From Flavobacteriales bacterium (GTDB taxonomy: Bacteria; Bacteroidota; Bacteroidia; Flavobacteriales_D; Crocinitomicaceae), in assembly GCA_947460825.1 (NCBI GenBank), contig CANHHA010000028.1, forward strand, positions 1 through 38,502: a stretch of DNA of 38,502 bases. The letters run 5' to 3'. A model generated the notes under the pieces. That model was not told the DNA's origin, did not search any database, and saw nothing but the letters and a program-made list of their open reading frames with translations. Below are positions 33,449-38,502 of the stretch, piece by piece. The position numbers and the translations under genes are program-made. The number at the start of each line of letters is the position of its first letter. Position 1 is the stretch's first letter.

Positions 33449-34990
33449 ATGGAACAAAAAGATCTACTCAAAGAAATCATCTCCCACTGCAAAGAATACG
33501 GATTTGTTTTTCCCTCCTCAGAAATCTATGATGGACTTGCCGCGACATACGACTACGGGCAACTGGGTGCAGAATTAAAAAACAACATCAAAACGTACTG
33601 GTGGAAATCCATGACACAATTAAATAGTAACATCGTTGGGCTTGACTCCGCTATTTTTATGCATCCAACCATATGGAAAGCATCCGGGCATGTCGATGCG
33701 TTTAATGACCCCTTAATCGATAATAAAGATTCAAAAAAACGCTACCGTGCCGATGTGTTGCTTGAGGAGTATCTTGAAAAACAAACCCAGAAAATTCAAA
33801 AAGAAGTTGAAAAGGGCGAGAAACGCTTTGGGGACAGTTTTGATAAAGCACAGTTTATTGCCACAAACCCAAACGTACTTCGTGTAAAGGAAAAACAAGC
33901 TCAAGTGCAAGAGCGCATGAAAACCGCGCTTAATGACAGTAACTTAGAGGACCTACGCCAACTCATCATTGATCTAGAAATCGTTTGCCCAATTTCGGGA
34001 TCCAAGAACTGGACAGAAGTTCGTCAATTCAATTTAATGTTCTCCACGTCCCTCGGCTCGGTTGCGGGAGAATCTGCTACCATTTATCTACGACCAGAAA
34101 CAGCGCAAGGGATCTTTGTAAACTTTTTGAACGTACAAAAATCTGGGAGAATGAAAATCCCTTTTGGGATCGCACAAATCGGAAAGGCTTTCCGAAATGA
34201 GATCGTGGCGCGACAGTTCATCTTCAGGATGCGTGAATTTGAACAAATGGAGATGCAATTCTTTGTAAAACCTGGTGAAGAATTAACGTGGTATGAGCAC
34301 TGGAAAGAAGTTAGAAAAAAATGGCATCTAAACTTGGGGCTGGGGGAGAAAAACTACCGGTTCCATGACCACATTAAACTTGCCCATTATGCCAATGCTG
34401 CGTGTGACATTGAATTTAATTTCCCGATGGGTTTCAAAGAACTGGAGGGGATTCACTCTCGAACAGATTTCGACCTGAAACAACATGAACTCCATTCAGG
34501 AAAGAAACTACAATATTTCGATCCTTCAACGAATGAGAGTTTTGTTCCTTATGTTGTAGAAACTTCAGTAGGTTTAGACCGACTCTTCCTTTCTGTGTTA
34601 AGCGCGTCGTACACGGAGGAAACACTAGAAGATGGAAGCGAACGCACCGTATTAAAAATTCCTGCTGCGCTTGCACCCTACAAAATTGCTATTTTACCGC
34701 TGATTAAAAAAGATGGGTTACCAGAAAAAGCGCAAGAAATCATGCGTATGTTACAATTAGACTATACGATACAGTATGATGAAAAAGATTCCATTGGAAA
34801 GCGCTATCGCCGTCAAGATGCCATTGGAACACCCTTTGCCATTACCATTGATCATGAAACCCTCGAAAACAATAGCGTTACCATACGAAATCGGGACACC
34901 ATGATTCAAGAACGAATTGCTATTGAATCCTTACCTGCCTTTTTAAACACCCATTGCAGTTGGTCTTCTATGTTAGGTGCATTAGTATAA
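33449..34990 (+). CDS. glyS: glycyl-tRNA synthetase, dimeric type
   Basis: The 513-residue product attaches glycine to tRNA-Gly. It is the eukaryote-like alpha2 type found in Bacteroidota, not the split alpha/beta type. Class II motifs are visible: YDYGQLGAELKNNIK and the HPTIWKASGHVDAFNDP region near the N-terminus, motif 2 GIAQIGKAFRNEI, and the anticodon domain with APYKIAILPL. The start MEQKDLLKEIISHCKEYGF is the standard family start. Its last 37 bp overlap the next gene. Confidence 0.97.
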   Translation: MEQKDLLKEIISHCKEYGFVFPSSEIYDGLAATYDYGQLGAELKNNIKTYWWKSMTQLNSNIVGLDSAIFMHPTIWKASGHVDAFNDPLIDNKDSKKRYRADVLLEEYLEKQTQKIQKEVEKGEKRFGDSFDKAQFIATNPNVLRVKEKQAQVQERMKTALNDSNLEDLRQLIIDLEIVCPISGSKNWTEVRQFNLMFSTSLGSVAGESATIYLRPETAQGIFVNFLNVQKSGRMKIPFGIAQIGKAFRNEIVARQFIFRMREFEQMEMQFFVKPGEELTWYEHWKEVRKKWHLNLGLGEKNYRFHDHIKLAHYANAACDIEFNFPMGFKELEGIHSRTDFDLKQHELHSGKKLQYFDPSTNESFVPYVVETSVGLDRLFLSVLSASYTEETLEDGSERTVLKIPAALAPYKIAILPLIKKDGLPEKAQEIMRMLQLDYTIQYDEKDSIGKRYRRQDAIGTPFAITIDHETLENNSVTIRNRDTMIQERIAIESLPAFLNTHCSWSSMLGALV

Positions 34991-35814
34991 TCCTGGGATT
35001 GTTCTGGCTAACCCCCACACGGGGATATAGTCAGCTCATTAATCAACCACTTAACGTGGGTGGTAGCCAACCTTTTCTGAATCCACAACTCATTAAAGAA
35101 ATGGGTATCCGTGAAATGCATGGTAAAATCTACACCAAGCGTCCAAGTGATTTAATTCGCAACACGGATGGTTTTGTAGACTACAGATTCGATTCCTTGG
35201 GTAACACCACCTATAGCATGACATACGTTCCTCACCATTCATTTAAAGATTCAATCGCTCATGTTTTTCAATATGATCAGCACTATTTAACCGATCATAG
35301 AACCGAAAGAAATACCGATTATTCCATTGAACAATTTGAATACTTGAATGGAAAACTTATAAATTCAGAGGAACGAATTGGATTAAAACGATCGCAAGAA
35401 GAAGTGACCACTCATTCTTTGGTTTATGATTATGTTAATCTATCGAATCAAGAGCTGATAACTATAGGCTATCGAGGAGGGAATCGATATCAGGAGGTAG
35501 TGCTAAGCTATGATTCAATAAACCGCATAAGCAGCAAACAAATAAAGGAATACTTAACCGGTCTTATTAAAACTACCACCTATACCTATAATGCCACAAA
35601 TCAATTAGAAGAAATCGAATTTATCGATGAAGTAGGGAAAATCACGTCTACCCACATAGAATATGAGTCAACAAGGGAAATTCGAGCCATTAAAACATAT
35701 ACCAATAGAAAACTAACATCAGAAAATCAACTGATTTATAGCAATAGACAACTTTCGTCTATACTCATGTTAAATCACCAAACTCAACTCATGGAAATTA
35801 TTAGATTTGATTAA
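34954..35814 (+). CDS. hypothetical secreted protein with YD-like strand repeats
   Basis: The 286-residue product has a signal peptide (about 1-26, cleavage near GYSQ) if read from the TTG at 34954 or 34960; no ATG occurs before about residue 50. The rest is a run of short beta strands with Y-x-x-x-N/G patterns (VLSYDSINRISSKQI, TTYTYNATNQLEEI, QLIYSNRQLSSI) like the YD/RHS type. No toxin or protease part is present, so it is not a full RHS protein. It overlaps the end of glyS by 37 bp and may be co-transcribed with it. Function unknown. Confidence 0.72.
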   Translation: MQLVFYVRCISIILGLFWLTPTRGYSQLINQPLNVGGSQPFLNPQLIKEMGIREMHGKIYTKRPSDLIRNTDGFVDYRFDSLGNTTYSMTYVPHHSFKDSIAHVFQYDQHYLTDHRTERNTDYSIEQFEYLNGKLINSEERIGLKRSQEEVTTHSLVYDYVNLSNQELITIGYRGGNRYQEVVLSYDSINRISSKQIKEYLTGLIKTTTYTYNATNQLEEIEFIDEVGKITSTHIEYESTREIRAIKTYTNRKLTSENQLIYSNRQLSSILMLNHQTQLMEIIRFD

Positions 35815-35918
35815 TTTCCTTTTTTATTGCCGACAAAAAATGCAATTAAAAAGACTACAACTAAAAATCCAATCACCATAAAAAAGCTTGTAATTTCGGG
35901 GGCTTTTAAAAATACCAT
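35811..35918 (-). CDS. single-helix membrane peptide, 35 residues
   Basis: ATG at 35918, stop at 35811-35813. The product begins MVFLKAPEIT, has one strongly hydrophobic helix at about 11-30 (FFMVIGFLVVVFLIAFFVG) and ends NKKGN. The positive C-terminus suggests an N-out or small-subunit topology. The gene is convergent with the YD-like gene (4-bp overlap). I see no clear TAnnTTTG box upstream. A frame of such purely hydrophobic-then-basic design is unlikely by chance, but it needs expression evidence. Function unknown. Confidence 0.5.
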   Translation of the reverse strand: MVFLKAPEITSFFMVIGFLVVVFLIAFFVGNKKGN

Positions 35919-36064
35919 ATGCTATAGGTTAATGTTATATTAAGTTAGGTAAATTATGTTGACTGAATAGCGTCGATTTTCAAATACAATCATTTGTTTA
36001 TCAAACATATAACCCTCTCGAATATCTCATGCATAAAAGTGAAAAAATCATGACTACTTATTTA

Positions 36065-36072
36065 TAACTTTG
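36065..36072 (+). promoter_or_regulatory. aspS promoter -7 box (TAACTTTG)
   Basis: TAACTTTG matches TAnnTTTG and lies 10 nt before the aspS ATG. No -33 TTG was found. The 146 bp back to the small membrane peptide gene (35919-36064) show nothing else recognisable. Confidence 0.5.
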
Positions 36073-36082
36073 CAGAAAAAAA

Positions 36083-37837
36083 ATGTTTCGAACGCACACC
36101 TGCGGTGAATTAAGAGCCGAGCACATAGGAAAAGAAGTTACACTCAGTGGATGGGTACAAAAATCAAGGGATTTAGGAGGCATGACCTTTATTGACCTCA
36201 GAGACCGTTACGGAATCACCCAATTGGCATTCAATGTAGAAAAAGACCATGCCTTGTGTTTGGAAGCGCGAAAACTTGGTCGCGAATTCGTGATTCAAGC
36301 AGTGGGCTCTGTCATTGAACGTTCAAGCAAAAATCAACACTTAGCTACCGGACATATCGAACTCGAGGTGAGCTCTTTTCGGGTATTAAATGCCTCTAAA
36401 ACTCCCCCTTTCACCATAGAAGATCAAACCGATGGAGGCGATGAACTGCGGATGCAATACCGTTATTTAGATTTACGCAGAACGCCAGTTCAACAAAAAC
36501 TAATCCTTCGTAATAAGGTAGCGCTCGAAACCCGAAAGTTCTTAGATAAGCTGGGATTCATGGACGTTGAAACCCCGGTATTAATCAAATCAACCCCTGA
36601 GGGTGCACGTGATTTTGTGGTGCCTAGCCGCATGAATGCGGGTCAGTTCTATGCCCTGCCACAATCCCCACAAACGTTTAAGCAATTACTCATGGTTTCT
36701 GGGATTGATCGGTACTACCAAATCGTGAAATGTTTCCGCGATGAGGATTTACGTGCAGACCGTCAGCCCGAATTCACTCAAATCGATTGTGAAATGGCTT
36801 TCGTAGAGCAAGAAGACATTTTAAACGTATTCGAAGGCTTAATTAAGCATTTGTTTGCAGAAGTAAAAGGCATTGAATTTAACGAGCCCTTCCCGCGAAT
36901 GACCTATGACGAAGCCATTCACATGTACGGATCAGACAAACCAGACTTACGTTTCGGTATGAAGTTCAACTATTTGAATGCACTCCAAGGAAAAGGCTTT
37001 GCCATATTTGATCAGGCAGAAACAGTTCTTGGTATTGTAGTGGAAGGCGCTTCAGAATACACCCGAAAACAATTAGATGAACTCACCGAATGGGTGAAAC
37101 GTCCGCAAATTGGAGCCAAAGGAATGGTTTACGTAAAGTATAATTCAGATGGAAGCATAAAGTCTTCCGTAGATAAATTCTACACCGAAGCAGACTTTCA
37201 ATCCTTGGCCGCAACGCACAACATTAAGGCCGGTGATTTGTTATTGATATTGAGCGGGGAATTAGCTAAGACACAAAAACAAATGAACGAACTTCGACTT
37301 CATGTAGCACAGCAAGAAGGACTTCGAAATACCGGAGCGTTTTGTCCAGTGTGGGTCTTAGATTTCCCATTATTAGAAAAAGATGAAGCCTCTGGAAGGT
37401 ACTTTGCGATGCACCATCCCTTCACCTCTCCAAAGGTAGAAGATATAGCGCTTATGGATTCTGATCCGGGTGCGATACGCGCAAATGCCTATGATTTGGC
37501 TATGAACGGCGTAGAATTAGGCGGCGGTTCCATTCGAATTCATGACCGAGGCTTGCAAGAAAAGATGTTCTCCTTGCTAGGTTTCACTCCAGAACAAGCG
37601 CAAGAACAATTTGGCTTTTTAATGGGCGCCTTTGAATACGGTGCGCCACCGCATGGCGGCTTAGCCTTTGGCCTTGACCGCTTGGTAGCGACCATGTCTG
37701 GTGAAGAATCCATTCGCGACTTCATCGCATTTCCGAAAAACAACAGCGGAAGAGACACCATGATCGATGCGCCATCCTCTTTAGAACCTGCTCAATTAAC
37801 CGAATTAGGAATTAACATCTTACCGAATGGACATTAA
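36083..37837 (+). CDS. aspS: aspartyl-tRNA synthetase
   Basis: The 584-residue product has the bacterial length. An N-terminal OB-fold (about 1-110, [26 protein letters not shown]) binds the anticodon. The catalytic core has motif 2 ([20 protein letters not shown]) and the flipping loop region. The bacteria-specific insertion (GAD) domain lies around 285-415. Motif 3 is [16 protein letters not shown] near 530-545. It charges tRNA-Asp. The gene overlaps the DUF3050 gene by 11 bp. Confidence 0.98.
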   Translation: MFRTHTCGELRAEHIGKEVTLSGWVQKSRDLGGMTFIDLRDRYGITQLAFNVEKDHALCLEARKLGREFVIQAVGSVIERSSKNQHLATGHIELEVSSFRVLNASKTPPFTIEDQTDGGDELRMQYRYLDLRRTPVQQKLILRNKVALETRKFLDKLGFMDVETPVLIKSTPEGARDFVVPSRMNAGQFYALPQSPQTFKQLLMVSGIDRYYQIVKCFRDEDLRADRQPEFTQIDCEMAFVEQEDILNVFEGLIKHLFAEVKGIEFNEPFPRMTYDEAIHMYGSDKPDLRFGMKFNYLNALQGKGFAIFDQAETVLGIVVEGASEYTRKQLDELTEWVKRPQIGAKGMVYVKYNSDGSIKSSVDKFYTEADFQSLAATHNIKAGDLLLILSGELAKTQKQMNELRLHVAQQEGLRNTGAFCPVWVLDFPLLEKDEASGRYFAMHHPFTSPKVEDIALMDSDPGAIRANAYDLAMNGVELGGGSIRIHDRGLQEKMFSLLGFTPEQAQEQFGFLMGAFEYGAPPHGGLAFGLDRLVATMSGEESIRDFIAFPKNNSGRDTMIDAPSSLEPAQLTELGINILPNGH

Positions 37838-38502
37838 GGATTTACAGGCACGCATTACACCACTTCGCGATCAACTCATTGCCCATAGCGTTTATCAGCA
37901 AATTTCAACAGACCGCGAATTAAAATCCTTCACCGAAGAACATGTATTTGCAGTTTGGGATTTCATGAGCTTATTGAAGAGTTTACAGCGTCATTTAACC
38001 TGTGTTAATGTGCCCTGGATGCCTACGAAAAACAGAGAAACACGGCGCTTTATTAATGAAATTGTCGTGGGCGAAGAAAGCGACTTTGATGCCACAGGAA
38101 ATACCATGAGTCATTTTGAAATGTATGTCCAGGCAATGCATACCATGGGTGCAGATACCCATGAAATCGAACGATTTATTCAACGCATTTCAGCGAATAC
38201 ACCCCTTGACGAAGCCTTGGATTCTTGTGCGATTAATGCCGAAACAAAAGACTTTGTTCGGTTTACATTTTCAATTATACAGCGCGGAAAAATTCATGAA
38301 ATCGCTTCGCTGTTCACCTTTGGACGAGAAGATTTAATTCCAGAAATGTTCATAGAGATGGTTAAAGAATTGAAAGCCAATCATCCAACGCAAATGGCAG
38401 ATTTTCTCTATTACTTAGAACGTCACATTGAGGTTGATGGAGAAGATCATGGGCCACTCTCCTTGAAATTAATGGACGAAGTATGTGAAAACGACCCAAT
38501 TA
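37827..38502 (+). CDS. DUF3050 family protein (haem-oxygenase-like fold), cut by the window end
   Basis: ATG at 37827 overlaps aspS by 11 bp, and the frame stays open to the last base of the window (225 codons), so the 3' end is missing. The family marks are [20 protein letters not shown] near residue 40 and [18 protein letters not shown] near 200, with histidines like those of haem-oxygenase-like diiron or haem folds. It is co-directional and overlapping with aspS, so probably co-transcribed. Function unknown. Confidence 0.85.
   Translation, partial: MDIKDLQARITPLRDQLIAHSVYQQISTDRELKSFTEEHVFAVWDFMSLLKSLQRHLTCVNVPWMPTKNRETRRFINEIVVGEESDFDATGNTMSHFEMYVQAMHTMGADTHEIERFIQRISANTPLDEALDSCAINAETKDFVRFTFSIIQRGKIHEIASLFTFGREDLIPEMFIEMVKELKANHPTQMADFLYYLERHIEVDGEDHGPLSLKLMDEVCENDPI

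Noticed and set aside
34954..35814. YD-like gene as an RHS/polymorphic toxin
   Set aside because: It is far too short, with no RHS core box, toxin domain or immunity gene nearby.

Overview
The window comes from a Bacteroidota genome, most likely Flavobacteriales. The partial 16S rRNA looks closest to the Cryomorphaceae/Crocinitomicaceae type, which is my reading from memory and not a search. Other signs agree: low G+C, recurring Bacteroidota promoter boxes (TAnnTTTG), type IX secretion (T9SS) sorting domains, DUF5777/DUF5723/DUF4920 families and a dimeric-type glycyl-tRNA synthetase. No tRNA, CRISPR array, insertion sequence or phage gene was seen. All recognised genes look intact except the two cut by the window edges.

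Layout. 1-731: the 5' end of a 16S rRNA gene on the minus strand, with a leader, a boxA-like site and two tandem promoters built on a 27-bp repeat. 732-3851 (minus): a five-gene envelope operon (DUF5777 barrel, YceI, membrane protein, haem-motif lipoprotein, T9SS haem-motif protein). 3896-6094: 5-formyl-THF cyclo-ligase with an overlapping unlisted 56-residue membrane protein, a DUF4920 lipoprotein pair on the minus strand, and RNase HII. 6169-10901: an anchored protein of unknown function and an OmpA-family protein with eight thrombospondin-3 repeats. 10986-18247: a TonB-dependent receptor, a large T9SS-exported multidomain protein, and a PhoB/PhoR-like two-component system. 18279-22055: a three-gene overlapping operon of ABC exporter, cytosolic binding-protein-like protein and secreted protein. 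22052-24087 (minus): a polytopic membrane protein and a short-chain dehydrogenase. 24223-26900: HtpG and a TerB-DnaJ membrane co-chaperone. 26882-27126: a hairpin-rich noncoding segment between 19-bp direct repeats. 27128-31774 (minus): sufA-sufB-sufC-sufD followed by a ChaN-like gene. 31916-33351: a small secreted protein, a noncoding island with a strong small-RNA candidate, and a cyclase-family hydrolase. 33449-38502: glyS, a secreted YD-like protein, a 35-residue membrane peptide gene, aspS and a truncated DUF3050 gene.

How it fits together. The most informative regulatory signal is a pair of matching upstream arrays: TAA-containing half-sites phased at exactly 11 bp, ending 26 bp before a GAnCTTTG box. 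One lies before the TonB receptor and one before the T9SS protein, and the PhoB-like regulator is encoded just downstream. This suggests a Pho-box-like operator and a phosphate-responsive surface uptake module. The second strong signal is a 22-bp-stem RNA ending in nine T at 32476-32579, in an intergenic region with no plus-strand gene behind it. Several genes place TAnnTTTG exactly 4 bp before the ATG, implying leaderless or near-leaderless mRNAs. Starts were corrected to ATG where a nominal TTG start conflicted with a promoter, signal peptide or nearby ATG (2952-3851, 10986, 20035, 24087, 31774, 33351).
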